Positions 1 through 8,129 of a stretch of DNA of 64,000 nucleotides are shown here, piece by piece. Position 1 is the stretch's first letter, and each line of letters opens with the position of its first letter. A program made the position numbers and the translations under genes. This DNA comes from Streptomyces sp. NBC_01775 (GTDB taxonomy: Bacteria > Actinomycetota > Actinomycetes > Streptomycetales > Streptomycetaceae): NCBI RefSeq assembly GCF_035917675.1, contig NZ_CP109104.1, positions 1,984,001-2,048,000 of the forward strand, written 5' to 3'. The notes under the pieces are model-generated. The model was not told where the DNA came from and did no database searches. It saw only the letters and a list, made by a program, of their open reading frames with translations.

Positions 1-353
1 CGCTCAACGCGCTCGGCGCCGCCGCCAACAGGGGACAGCGCCAGTTCATGGCCTACCTGCGCACCCTCTACCGCAACCAGCCGCACGAGCACAACGACGG
101 CTTCGCCGAGCCGCGCACGCTGATGGGCCTGGCCAACGATGTGGAGGGGCTGCGCGACCCGGCGTTCGAGGCCCAGGTGCTGGAGTCGGCGTTCCACGAG
201 TGGGTGGAGCGGGTCGGCCGCGCGTTCTACGAGAGCGGGGTCGCGGCGACGCCGACAGTGCTGTTCGAGGACCGTCCGGTCGCTGTCCTCGACGGTAGGG
301 GCCACGCTGTACATCCCGAGGAGTTCACCGCGCAGATCCACGCGACCGCATGA
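1..353 (+). CDS. DsbA-family thiol oxidoreductase, C-terminal part (cut by window edge)
   Basis: The frame is open from base 3, so the start and the CXXC active site lie outside the window. The visible 116 residues match the helical insert and last strand of DsbA/Thioredoxin_4 proteins: a helical stretch, then an ATPTVLF segment holding the cis-proline (TP) loop that sits opposite the redox cysteines, then a short beta strand. Proteins of this type act on disulfides or carry glutathione- or mycothiol-linked isomerase activity; which one cannot be told here. The stop overlaps an ATG by four bases, but the next gene probably starts further in. Confidence 0.75.
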   Translation, partial: LNALGAAANRGQRQFMAYLRTLYRNQPHEHNDGFAEPRTLMGLANDVEGLRDPAFEAQVLESAFHEWVERVGRAFYESGVAATPTVLFEDRPVAVLDGRGHAVHPEEFTAQIHATA

Positions 354-385
354 GTTCGACCAGTCCGAGTCAGGGAGCAGCAGGC

Positions 386-709
386 ATGGGCGAGACCAAG
401 GACGAGGCCCGGGACCAGCGTGTCGAGATCACCGACAACCCCGCCGAGGGCCGCTACGAGGCCCGCATCGACGGGGCCCTGGCCGGGGTCGCGCAGTATC
501 TCCGCGCCCCGGGAGTGGTGGCGCTGACCCACACCGAGGTGGAGCCGGACTACGAGGGCAGGGGCGTGGGCGGGGCGCTCTCCCGTGCGGTGCTGGAGTC
601 GGCACGGGAGGCGGGCGACAAGGTCGCGCCGGTCTGCCCCTTCTTCGCGGGCTGGGTGCGCAAGCACCCGGACTACCAGTCGCTGATCTTCGAAAAGAAC
701 GAGAGCTGA
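386..709 (+). CDS. GNAT-like N-acetyltransferase, YjdJ/CG type
   Basis: A 107-residue single-domain protein of the small GCN5-related family found as YjdJ. It has the VEPDYEGRGVGGAL segment, which is the acetyl-CoA pyrophosphate-binding loop, and the conserved CPFFAGWVRKHPDY end typical of this subgroup. The ATG at 386 has an AGGGAG ribosome site 8 bases upstream. An in-frame ATG at 350 overlaps the previous stop but would add 12 residues of poor sequence. The substrate is unknown. It converges on the oxidoreductase gene downstream. Confidence 0.85.
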   Translation: MGETKDEARDQRVEITDNPAEGRYEARIDGALAGVAQYLRAPGVVALTHTEVEPDYEGRGVGGALSRAVLESAREAGDKVAPVCPFFAGWVRKHPDYQSLIFEKNES

Positions 710-734
710 GGGCGGCGTCCCGTACCCGCCGCCC
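710..734. terminator. Hairpin between convergent genes
   Basis: Perfect 8-bp arms (710-717 and 727-734, GGGCGGCG/CGCCGCCC) enclose a 9-base loop just after the GNAT stop and before the oxidoreductase stop. It is probably a bidirectional terminator. No T-run is present, which is common in this group. Confidence 0.55.
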
Positions 735-745
735 CCGTACTCCCG

Positions 746-1765
746 TCAGGCCGGCGCGCCCAGAGCCGGGATCACCCCTGACCCGTAGGCGTCGATGGCC
801 CGCTCCTTCGCGTCGTGCATCGCGTACAGCGCGAACTGGTCGACGCCCAGCTCCGCCAGCTCCCGCAGCCGCGCGACGTGGGCCTGTTCGGGGCCGATGA
901 GGCAGAAGCGGTCGATGATGTCGTCGGGCACGAAGGCCGTGTCGGGGTTGCCGGCGCGGCCGTGGTGGGCGTAGTCGTAGCCGTCGCGCTCCTTGATGTA
1001 GGAGGTGAGCGCGGCGGGCACCGCGTCGGAGTGCTCGCCGTAGCGGGCGACGAGGTCGGCGACGTGGTTGCCGACCATGCCGCCGAACCAGCGGCACTGC
1101 TCGCGCGCGTGCGCGAGCGCCTCCGGCGTGTCCTCGCACACGTACGCGGGCGCGGCCACACAGATGGTGACCGAGGCCGGGTCCCGGCCCGCCTGGGCCG
1201 CCGCCGCGCGGACGGCGGCCGTCATCCACGCGGTCAGCACCGGGTCGGCGAGTTGGAGTATGAAGCCGTCCGCCTCACGCCCGGCCAGGGCCAGCGCCTT
1301 GGGGCCGTAGGCGGCCATCCATACGGGCAGCTTGCCGTCGCGTACCCACGGCAGCCGCAGCGGGGTGCCGTCCACGACGGCCTCGCGGCCCTCGGCCAGG
1401 TCGCGGATGGCGGTGATGGCCTGGCCGAGCCGGTGGAGGGTGACGGGCGGGCGCCCGGCGACCCGCATCGCCGAGTCGCCGCGCCCGATGCCGCACACGG
1501 TGCGGTTGCCGTACATCTCGTTGAGGGTGGCGAAGGTGGAGGCGGTGACCTCCCAGGCGCGGGTGCCGGGGTTGGTCACCATCGTGCCGACGGTCATCTG
1601 GGTGGTGTGGGCGAGGATGCGGCTGTGGAGGACGTACGGCTCCTGCCACAGCACGGGCGAGTCGAAGGTCCAGCCGTAGCGGAAGCCGTTGCGTTCGGCG
1701 CGGCGCATGAGGCCGACGGTGGCGGAGCCGGGCGGGTCGGTCTGGAGAACGAGTCCGAAGTCCAT
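746..1765 (-). CDS. F420-type LLM-class oxidoreductase (TIGR03842-like)
   Basis: A 339-residue luciferase-like (bacterial LLM) TIM-barrel protein. It opens MDFGLVLQTDPPG, followed by the RRAERNGF helix, the GTMVTNPGTR strand, and IGRGDSA and AAYGPKALALAG segments characteristic of coenzyme-F420-dependent members. F420 use is inferred from the family. It is the last gene of a minus-strand operon with dihydropyrimidinase, aminotransferase and C-N hydrolase, so the substrate is probably a pyrimidine, hydantoin or related ring. The gene may supply the reductase or oxygenase step that a dihydropyrimidine dehydrogenase would otherwise do. Start ATG at 1765; the open frame continues upstream but loses homology. 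Confidence 0.85.
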   Translation of the reverse strand: MDFGLVLQTDPPGSATVGLMRRAERNGFRYGWTFDSPVLWQEPYVLHSRILAHTTQMTVGTMVTNPGTRAWEVTASTFATLNEMYGNRTVCGIGRGDSAMRVAGRPPVTLHRLGQAITAIRDLAEGREAVVDGTPLRLPWVRDGKLPVWMAAYGPKALALAGREADGFILQLADPVLTAWMTAAVRAAAAQAGRDPASVTICVAAPAYVCEDTPEALAHAREQCRWFGGMVGNHVADLVARYGEHSDAVPAALTSYIKERDGYDYAHHGRAGNPDTAFVPDDIIDRFCLIGPEQAHVARLRELAELGVDQFALYAMHDAKERAIDAYGSGVIPALGAPA

Positions 1766-1806
1766 GACTAGGCCCTTCAGTTCAGGCTGCGTTAGTTCAA
1801 GCCGCG

Positions 1807-3207
1807 TCAATTCAAAAGCTGGCAGATGCCGCGCGGGACGTACTGACCGTGACCGGCGTGGCCGGTGTATTCGCGCCGGTCGATGACGGTCTCGCCGCGC
1901 GAGAAGACGGTCTCGACGCGGCCGGTGAGCCGTTTGCCCTCGTAGGCGGAGTAGTCGACGTTCATGTGGTGGGTGGCGGCGGAGAGGGTCTGTTCGGCGT
2001 GGGGGTCGTAGATGACGACGTCGGCGTCGGCCCCGGGCGCCAGCGTGCCCTTCTTCGGGTAGAGGCCGAACATCCGCGCGGGGGTGGCGCAGGCCAGCTC
2101 GATCCAGCGGCGGCGGGTGAGGTGGCCGTCGACGACGGCCTGGTGGAGCAGGTCCATACGGTGTTCGACGCCGGGCATCCCGTTGGGGATCTTGGAGAAG
2201 TCGCCGACGCCGAGGTCCTTCTGGCCGGTGAAGCAGAAGGGGCAGTGGTCGGTGGAGACGACCTGGAGGTCGTCGGTGCGCAGCGCCCGCCACAGCGCGG
2301 CCTGGTGCTCGGCGGGCCGCAGCGGGGTGCTGCACACGTACTTGGCGCCGCCGAAGTCGGGCTCGGCCAGGTTGTCGGTGCTCAGGTACAGGTACTGCGG
2401 ACAGGTCTCACCGAAGACGGGCAGGTCCATCCCGCGTGCCGTGGCGAGCTGTTCGACCGCTTCGCGCGCGGAGACGTGGACGACGTACAGCGGCGATCCC
2501 GCGACGCGGGCGAGCTGGATGGCGCGGTGGGTGGCCTCGGCCTCCAGCAGCGCCTTGCGGACCTCGCCGTGGTGGCGGGGGTCGGTGCGCCCGGCGGCGA
2601 GGGCCTGTTCGACCAGGACGTCGATGGCGATGCCGTTCTCGGCGTGCATCATCGTCAGTCCGCCGTTGGCGGCGGTGCGCTGCATGGCGCGCAGGATCTG
2701 GCCGTCGTCGCTGTAGAAGACGCCGGGGTAGGCCATGAACATCTTGAAGGAGGTCACGCCCTCCTCGACCAGGCCGTCCATCTCCTTGAGCGTGCTCTCG
2801 TTCACGTCGGAGAGGATCATGTGGAAGCCGTAGTCGACACAGCAGCGTCCGTCGGCCTTGGCGTGCCAGGTGTCGAGGCCCTCGCGCAGGGCGTGGCCCT
2901 TGGTCTGGACGGCGAAGTCGACGATGGTCGTGGTGCCGCCCCAGGCGGCGGCGCGGGTGCCGGTCTCGAAGTCGTCGCTGGAGAAGGTCCCGCCGAACGG
3001 GAAGTCCATGTGGGTGTGTCCGTCGACGCCGCCCGGGATGACGTACTTGCCGGTGGCGTCCAGGGTGCGGTCCGCGCTGAGCGCCTCGGCGGCCGAGGTG
3101 TGCTGGGCGGCTACGGCGGCGACGCGTCCGCCCTCGATGAGCAGGTCGGCGTGGACTTCGTCGGCGGCGGTGACGACCAGGCCGCCTTTGATGAGGGTCG
3201 ATGTCAT
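1807..3207 (-). CDS. hydA: Dihydropyrimidinase / D-hydantoinase
   Basis: A 466-residue amidohydrolase-superfamily enzyme that opens dihydropyrimidine or hydantoin rings to N-carbamoyl amino acids. Visible metal ligands are the GHTHMDFPF motif (two His, about residue 63), a Lys for carbamylation in TSFKMFMAYPG near residue 153, His in VVHVSAREA near 240, and Asp in VSTDHCPF near 318. Length fits the family (about 460). It starts at ATG 3207, with the upstream aminotransferase stop overlapping by four bases, so the two are translationally coupled. Confidence 0.93.
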   Translation of the reverse strand: MTSTLIKGGLVVTAADEVHADLLIEGGRVAAVAAQHTSAAEALSADRTLDATGKYVIPGGVDGHTHMDFPFGGTFSSDDFETGTRAAAWGGTTTIVDFAVQTKGHALREGLDTWHAKADGRCCVDYGFHMILSDVNESTLKEMDGLVEEGVTSFKMFMAYPGVFYSDDGQILRAMQRTAANGGLTMMHAENGIAIDVLVEQALAAGRTDPRHHGEVRKALLEAEATHRAIQLARVAGSPLYVVHVSAREAVEQLATARGMDLPVFGETCPQYLYLSTDNLAEPDFGGAKYVCSTPLRPAEHQAALWRALRTDDLQVVSTDHCPFCFTGQKDLGVGDFSKIPNGMPGVEHRMDLLHQAVVDGHLTRRRWIELACATPARMFGLYPKKGTLAPGADADVVIYDPHAEQTLSAATHHMNVDYSAYEGKRLTGRVETVFSRGETVIDRREYTGHAGHGQYVPRGICQLLN

Positions 3208-4565
3208 GGTGTGGCCTTCCCTGACAGCTCGTTCTCGGCGGTGTGCAGGGCCTCTTCGAGGACCGCGGCGCCCGCTTCCGCCTCGGCGGCGGTGAGGCTG
3301 AGCGGGGGCGCGATGCGCAGGACGCTGTTGGTGGAGTGCCCGCCGCCCTTTCCGATGAGCAGGCCGCCCTCGCGGGCCGTCTCCTGGACGATGGACGCCG
3401 CCTCCGGGGAGGGGGCGCCGGTGCCGGGGAGCACCAGCTCGACGCCGATCATCAGGCCGCGCCCGCGTACCTCGCGGACGACGCCGAGCCCGTCGCTCGC
3501 GGCGCGCAGCCGCTCGGTCAGCAGTGCTCCGACCCGGCGGGCGTTGCCCTGGAGGTCGTGCTCCAGCAGGTGGGAGAGGTTGGCGTTGGCGGCTGCCATG
3601 GTGACGGGGCTGCCGCCGAAGGTGGAGATGGAGTTGGCGTCAAGGCAGTTCATGACCTCGGCGCGGGCGACGACGCCGCCGATGGACATGCCGTTGCCGA
3701 TGCCCTTGGCGAAGGTGAGGATGTCGGGCGGGCCTGCCGCGTCGTGGGCCTGCCAGCCCCAGAAGTGGTCGCCGGTCCTGCCCCAGCCGGTCTGCACCTC
3801 GTCGCTGATCCACAGGATGCCGTGCTGCTGGAGGACTTCGCGGAAGGCGGCGTAGAGCCCGTCGGGCGGCGCCGTGAAGCCGCCGACGCCCTGGACGGGT
3901 TCGGCGATCAGCGCGGCCACGTCGCCCCGGGTCTGGCCGAGCATGTCCTCCAGGTCGGCGACGCAGGCGGTGATGAACTCCGCGTCGTCCAGGTGTGCGT
4001 AGGGGCCCCGGGTGCGGACGCCGCCGTGGACGTAGAGGGTCTGGAGGGGGGACAGCGAGGTCGGGGACCAGGAGCGGTTGCCGGTGATGCCGACGGCGGA
4101 GAAGGAGCGGCCGTGGTAGCTGTTGCGCATCGCCAGGATCTGGTGGGAGCGGCGGTAGGCGGTGGCCAGCAGCAGGGCCGTGTCGTTGGCTTCGGTGCCG
4201 GAGGTGGTGAAGAAGACCCGCGCGTCGGGGATGCCGGACAGGGCCGCGACGCGCTCGGCCAGCTCCACCATGGGGCGGTTGAGGTAGAGGGTGGAGGTGT
4301 GCAGGATGCGTTCGGCCTGCTCGGAGACGGCCTTGGTGACCTCGGGCAGCGCGTGCGCGGTCATGGTGGTGAGGATGCCGCCGAAGAAGTCGAGGTAGCG
4401 GCGGCCCTCGGCGTCCCAGACGTGCCGTCCCTCGCCGTGGGTGATCTCCAAGGGCTGCTGGTAGTAGAGCGCGAGCCAGTCGGGGAGCACGGCCCGGTGG
4501 CGGGTGTGCAGTTCGCGCTGGACGTCGGAGCGGGGATCGGTGTGCGGGCCTTGCGGGAGACTCAC
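3204..4565 (-). CDS. Class III (omega-amino acid type) aminotransferase
   Basis: A 453-residue PLP enzyme. Seen: TTSGTEANDTALLLA (phosphate cup), NSYHGRSFSAVGITG, ISDEVQTGWGRTG (Asp that contacts PLP nitrogen) and TFAKGIGNGMSIGG with the Schiff-base lysine. It belongs with beta-alanine or alanine-glyoxylate 2 type enzymes. In this operon beta-alanine or 3-aminoisobutyrate, the product of the neighbouring hydrolases, is the likely amino donor. The GTG at 4565 shares GTGA with the upstream stop; the longer open frame upstream is only antisense-like filler. Confidence 0.9.
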   Translation of the reverse strand: MSLPQGPHTDPRSDVQRELHTRHRAVLPDWLALYYQQPLEITHGEGRHVWDAEGRRYLDFFGGILTTMTAHALPEVTKAVSEQAERILHTSTLYLNRPMVELAERVAALSGIPDARVFFTTSGTEANDTALLLATAYRRSHQILAMRNSYHGRSFSAVGITGNRSWSPTSLSPLQTLYVHGGVRTRGPYAHLDDAEFITACVADLEDMLGQTRGDVAALIAEPVQGVGGFTAPPDGLYAAFREVLQQHGILWISDEVQTGWGRTGDHFWGWQAHDAAGPPDILTFAKGIGNGMSIGGVVARAEVMNCLDANSISTFGGSPVTMAAANANLSHLLEHDLQGNARRVGALLTERLRAASDGLGVVREVRGRGLMIGVELVLPGTGAPSPEAASIVQETAREGGLLIGKGGGHSTNSVLRIAPPLSLTAAEAEAGAAVLEEALHTAENELSGKATP

Positions 4566-5404
4566 GGCTGTACCAGCCCTCCGTAGGCGTCCGGCCGTCG
4601 GTCCCGGTAGAAGGCCCACTGCTGCCGGACTTCGTCGATCATGCCCAGGTCGAGGTCCCGGACGACCAGCTCCTCCTCCTTGTCGCTCGCGACCTCCCCT
4701 ACGAACTGCCCACGCGGGTCGGCGAAATAGCTCGTTCCGTAGAAGTCGTTGTCCCCGTACTCCTCGGTGCCGACGCGGTTGATGGCGGCGACGAAATACG
4801 CGTTGGCGACGGCGGCGGCCGGCTGTTCGAGCTGCCACAGGTGGGCGGACAGGCCGCGCGAGGTAGCCGACGGGTTGTAGACGAGCTGGGCGCCGGCCAG
4901 GCCGAGGGCGCGCCAGCCCTCGGGGAAGTGCCGGTCGTAGCAGATGTAGACCCCGACCTTGCCGACGGCGGTGTCGAAGACGGGCCAGCCGAGGTTGCCC
5001 GGGCGGAAGTAGAACTTCTCCCAGAAGCCCTTGACCTGCGGGATGTGGTGCTTGCGGTAGGTGCCGAGCACGGTGCCGTCGGCGTCGATGACGGCGGCGG
5101 TGTTGTAGTAGAAGCCCGAGCCGTCGGTCTCGAAGACCGGGGAGACGATGACCATGCCGGTCTCCCGCGCCAGCTCGCGCATCCGCTGGGTGGTGGGCCC
5201 GTCGGGGACGGGTTCGGCCCAGCGGTAGTGCTCGGGGTCCTGTACCTGGCAGAAGTAGGGGGCGTTGAAGACCTCCTGGAAACCGATGATCTTCGCGCCC
5301 CGGCGGGCGGCCTCGCGGGCGTGCGCCTCGTGCTTGGCGATCATCGACTCGGTGTCGCCCGTCCAGGTCGCCTGCACCAGCGCGGCACGTACAACGTCGG
5401 GCAT
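4562..5404 (-). CDS. Nitrilase-superfamily C-N hydrolase (beta-ureidopropionase-like)
   Basis: 280 residues, with the nitrilase Glu-Lys-Glu-Cys set: Glu in IGFQEVFNAPYF, Lys in YRKHHIPQVKGFWEKFYF, and Cys in VGVYICYDRHFPEG. The sequence resembles N-carbamoyl-beta-alanine or N-carbamoyl-D-amino acid amidohydrolases, which release CO2 and ammonia after ring opening by dihydropyrimidinase. It is the first gene of the four-gene operon. Start ATG 5404 is preceded by a strong AAAGGAG site; the open frame upstream has no homology. Confidence 0.9.
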   Translation of the reverse strand: MPDVVRAALVQATWTGDTESMIAKHEAHAREAARRGAKIIGFQEVFNAPYFCQVQDPEHYRWAEPVPDGPTTQRMRELARETGMVIVSPVFETDGSGFYYNTAAVIDADGTVLGTYRKHHIPQVKGFWEKFYFRPGNLGWPVFDTAVGKVGVYICYDRHFPEGWRALGLAGAQLVYNPSATSRGLSAHLWQLEQPAAAVANAYFVAAINRVGTEEYGDNDFYGTSYFADPRGQFVGEVASDKEEELVVRDLDLGMIDEVRQQWAFYRDRRPDAYGGLVQP

Positions 5405-5449
5405 GAGCGGCTCCTTTGTGAGGGGTGAAGCCTTGTCCTGCGCGGGATA

Positions 5450-5480
5450 GAACGTCGTTCGACACGCGTAGATATACGCG
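5450..5480 (-). promoter_or_regulatory. Two palindromes before the pyrimidine/hydantoin operon
   Basis: GAACG-T-CGTTC (5450-5460) and CGCGTA-GATA-TACGCG (5465-5480) sit 46-76 bases upstream of the C-N hydrolase start. Both are perfect inverted repeats and are AT-richer than the surroundings, so they are probable operator or promoter elements of the operon. The regulator is not in the window. Confidence 0.45.
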
Positions 5481-5909
5481 AGGATGCGACCGTAGGTCGC
5501 CTTTGAACCCCCTGACAAGAACCCCGACGCGATGCCGTACCCGGCGGATGAGCCGAACGCCCTGGTACGGGCGGGCGGGCGAGCGCCCGGCCGCTCCCGA
5601 TTCCCCACCGAAAGAGCTCGCGCACCGAACGAGCCGACGGGGCCGTCCGACGCCGGCGGCTTCCCCGGCACCCCCAACACCTTCCCGGCCCCTCGCACCT
5701 TTACCCGTCCGTAACCTACCGACGGGTTACCGCCGGTAGCCCAAGCTGCTTACTCTCCAGTCACTTTGAGTGGTCTTCCGGTCCCGGGCCCTGCCGAACA
5801 CGGTGGTCCGGACGTCAGCGATGCCGACGGCGCCCGCCGGGCCGCGCGAAGCGACGTCCGGCCCGCGCACGGCCGGGCGCGGCCATGGCCCCGACTTATG
5901 GAGCAGCAG
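5481..5909. promoter_or_regulatory. Divergent intergenic region with overlapping inverted repeats
   Basis: No gene is supported between the C-N hydrolase and the S15 hydrolase. At 5711-5739 two inverted repeats interlock: GTAACC (5711-5716) with GGTTAC (5725-5730), and CTACCG (5716-5721) with CGGTAG (5734-5739). They lie about 170 bases before the hydrolase start and probably bind a regulator of that gene. The rest looks featureless. Confidence 0.35.
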
Positions 5910-7535
5910 ATGCGCCACTCCCCCGCCTCCACCGCCGCCGCGCTCCTCGCGGGCGCGCTCACCGCGACCGCTTTGACCTGCGCGCCGGCGGCGAGCGCGC
6001 GACCCGTTCCGGCTGACGCCAACGCGGGCGCCACCGGCAACGCCACCGCCACCACGTCCGCCGCCGCGTCCGCGTCCGGGATCGACTTCGTCGACATCGA
6101 GGGCGACGGCGGCACCGTCCTCAAGGCGAACGTCGTACTGCCCGAGGGGGCCTCGCGGGACTCGGCGCGCGACTACCCCCTCATCGTGCTGCCCACCAGC
6201 TGGGCCACCCCGCAGATCGAGTACCTCGCGCAGGCGAAGAAGCTCGCCGACTCCGGCTATGTCGTGGTCGGTTACAACTCGCGCGGCTTCTGGCAGTCCG
6301 GCGGCGAGATCGAGACCGGCGGCCCCGAGGACATCGCCGACGCCTCCCGCGTCATCGACTGGGCGCTCGCGCACACCCCCGCCGACAAGGACCGGATCGG
6401 CATGGGCGGCGTCTCCTACGGCGCCGGCATCAGCCTGCTGGCGGCGGCGCACGACAAGCGGATCAAGGCCGTCACGGCGCTCAGCGGCTGGGCGGACCTG
6501 ATCGCCTCCATCTACAGCGGGCGCACCCAGCACCTCCAGTCCGCGGGCCTGCTCGGCGGCGCGGGCGAGCTGACCGGGCGGCCGAGCCGCGAACTGCGCC
6601 AGATCCTCGAGGACTTCCTCGGCTCCAACCTGGACAAGGAGGACGAGATGATCGCGTGGGGCAAGAAGCGCTCCCCCGCGACCTACCTCGACAAGCTCAA
6701 CGCCAACGGCGCGGCCATCATGCTCGGCAACGCCTGGGGCGACTCGATCTTCCCGCCCAACCAGTACGCCGACTTCTACGAGAAGCTGCGCGGCCCCAAG
6801 CGCCTGGAGTTCCGCCCCGGCGACCACGCCACGGCCGAGGGCCTGGGCCTGCTCGGGCTGCCCAACGACACCTGGTCGCACGCCCACCGCTGGTTCGACC
6901 GCTACCTCAAGGGCGAGCACAACGGCATCGACACCGAGCAGCCGGTGCGGCTCAAGTCCCGTTCCACCGGGGAGTACGAGGGCTACGCGAGCTGGGACAA
7001 GGTCTCCTCCGGGAAGCGCACGCTCCCGCTGTCCGACGAGGAGTCGCTGACCACGGGCCGCGACTCGGGTGCCAACGGCGGCACGGTCCTCCTCTCGGGC
7101 ATCCTCGACCAGTTCCTCAAGCTGCCGCCCACCGTCTCCGTCCCGCTGCTGCCGCGCTCACGCGCCGCGGTGTGGGAGTCGGGGCGCGACGACGCGACGA
7201 CGCGGGTGCGCGGCACTACGCGGCTGCACACCACCGTGACCAGCACGAAGGAGAGCGGCACCTTCTACGCGTACCTCTACGACGTGGGGCCGCTGGGCAC
7301 GGGCAAGCTGGTGTCGCACGCGCCGTACACCTTTCACGACCGCACCCCGGGAAAGCCGTTCGCCGTGGACCTCGACCTGTTCTCCACGGCGTACGACGTC
7401 CCCGAGGGCCACCGGCTCGCCCTCGTCATCGACACCGTCGACCCCCTCTACGCCGAACACAACCCGGACGACGCCCGACTGACCTTCTCCTCCCCGGCCG
7501 ACGACCCCTCGGCGGTGACAGTGCCCACCCGCTGA
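5910..7535 (+). CDS. Secreted alpha/beta hydrolase, X-Pro dipeptidyl-peptidase (S15/CocE) family
   Basis: 541 residues. An N-terminal Sec signal peptide (charged MRHS, hydrophobic A/L core, AxA near residue 31) is followed by a low-complexity A/T linker. The catalytic domain shows the nucleophile elbow GGVSYGAG, an Asp in GNAWGDSIFPP and a His in PGDHATA. A C-terminal jelly-roll domain of the S15/CocE type follows. It likely cleaves peptides or esters outside the cell. Start 5910 is chosen because a GGAG lies 6 bases upstream; ATG 5898 is also in frame. Confidence 0.8.
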   Translation: MRHSPASTAAALLAGALTATALTCAPAASARPVPADANAGATGNATATTSAAASASGIDFVDIEGDGGTVLKANVVLPEGASRDSARDYPLIVLPTSWATPQIEYLAQAKKLADSGYVVVGYNSRGFWQSGGEIETGGPEDIADASRVIDWALAHTPADKDRIGMGGVSYGAGISLLAAAHDKRIKAVTALSGWADLIASIYSGRTQHLQSAGLLGGAGELTGRPSRELRQILEDFLGSNLDKEDEMIAWGKKRSPATYLDKLNANGAAIMLGNAWGDSIFPPNQYADFYEKLRGPKRLEFRPGDHATAEGLGLLGLPNDTWSHAHRWFDRYLKGEHNGIDTEQPVRLKSRSTGEYEGYASWDKVSSGKRTLPLSDEESLTTGRDSGANGGTVLLSGILDQFLKLPPTVSVPLLPRSRAAVWESGRDDATTRVRGTTRLHTTVTSTKESGTFYAYLYDVGPLGTGKLVSHAPYTFHDRTPGKPFAVDLDLFSTAYDVPEGHRLALVIDTVDPLYAEHNPDDARLTFSSPADDPSAVTVPTR

Positions 7536-7713
7536 ACGCTCCCCGGGGCTTCGCGGGTTGCTGTTCGAATCACCTGATGGTTGATCGACGCGCGTGGTTG
7601 ACTGGCACACGCCGGGCGTGCCTCGTGCGGGCTCAGCCTTCAGCGACGCAAGCCAGGGACCTGGGGCGGCGGGAGTGGCCCCGCCCGACGGAGGACCGGA
7701 GCCGGGAGCGGAC

Positions 7714-8088
7714 ATGGACACGGCCGTGGAGTGGGTGGATGTACGCGAGAGGGTGCCGAGGGACGGCATACCCGTGGCGGCGGCGACCGCGGGCCGCTAC
7801 CCGCCCGACAGCGAGGCCGAGCCCCCTCATGCAGAGGGAGAGGCCTTCTGGCTGGTGATGCCGATGTACTTCACCACCCATCACATCGATGAGGACGGGG
7901 CCCACCACCACAACGTCTTCGTCGACTCCGACCGTGTCATCCGCCCGCCCTACGGCGGCCCGGACGACGAATCCGTCACCCACTGGGCAGAGCTCCCCAC
8001 CCTGCCGGGCCAGAGCGTGCACCACATGCTGGGGGAGGAAGCGGAGACCGCCGCCAGGGACGCCCTGGGGCTGGACCAACGGCGTTGA
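7714..8088 (+). CDS. Small hypothetical protein, DUF551-like
   Basis: 124 residues, acidic and His-rich in the middle (DEDGAHHHN). It opens with a WVDVRERVPRDG segment and ends with VTHWAELPTLPG, which together resemble DUF551 proteins (WI.V..RLP...VTHW.PLP) found in phages and bacteria; this match is from memory of the pattern. No signal or membrane segment. ATG 7714 has GGGAG five bases upstream. Function unknown. It converges on the kinase gene. Confidence 0.6.
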   Translation: MDTAVEWVDVRERVPRDGIPVAAATAGRYPPDSEAEPPHAEGEAFWLVMPMYFTTHHIDEDGAHHHNVFVDSDRVIRPPYGGPDDESVTHWAELPTLPGQSVHHMLGEEAETAARDALGLDQRR

Positions 8089-8109
8089 GGTGACGGCAGG
8101 GAACCCTCG

Positions 8110-8124
8110 CCGCCGGATCGGCGG
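8110..8124. terminator. Short hairpin between convergent genes
   Basis: CCGCCG-GAT-CGGCGG lies in the 41-base gap between the DUF551-like gene and the kinase stop. The stem is short, so it is a weak terminator candidate. Confidence 0.35.
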
Positions 8125-8129
8125 TGTCC

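Noticed and set aside
3204..5465. A 753-residue aminotransferase with a long N-terminal extension
   Set aside because: The first 300 residues overlap the C-N hydrolase in another frame and are Arg/Pro filler; the GTG at 4565 begins the family match and overlaps the preceding stop by GTGA.
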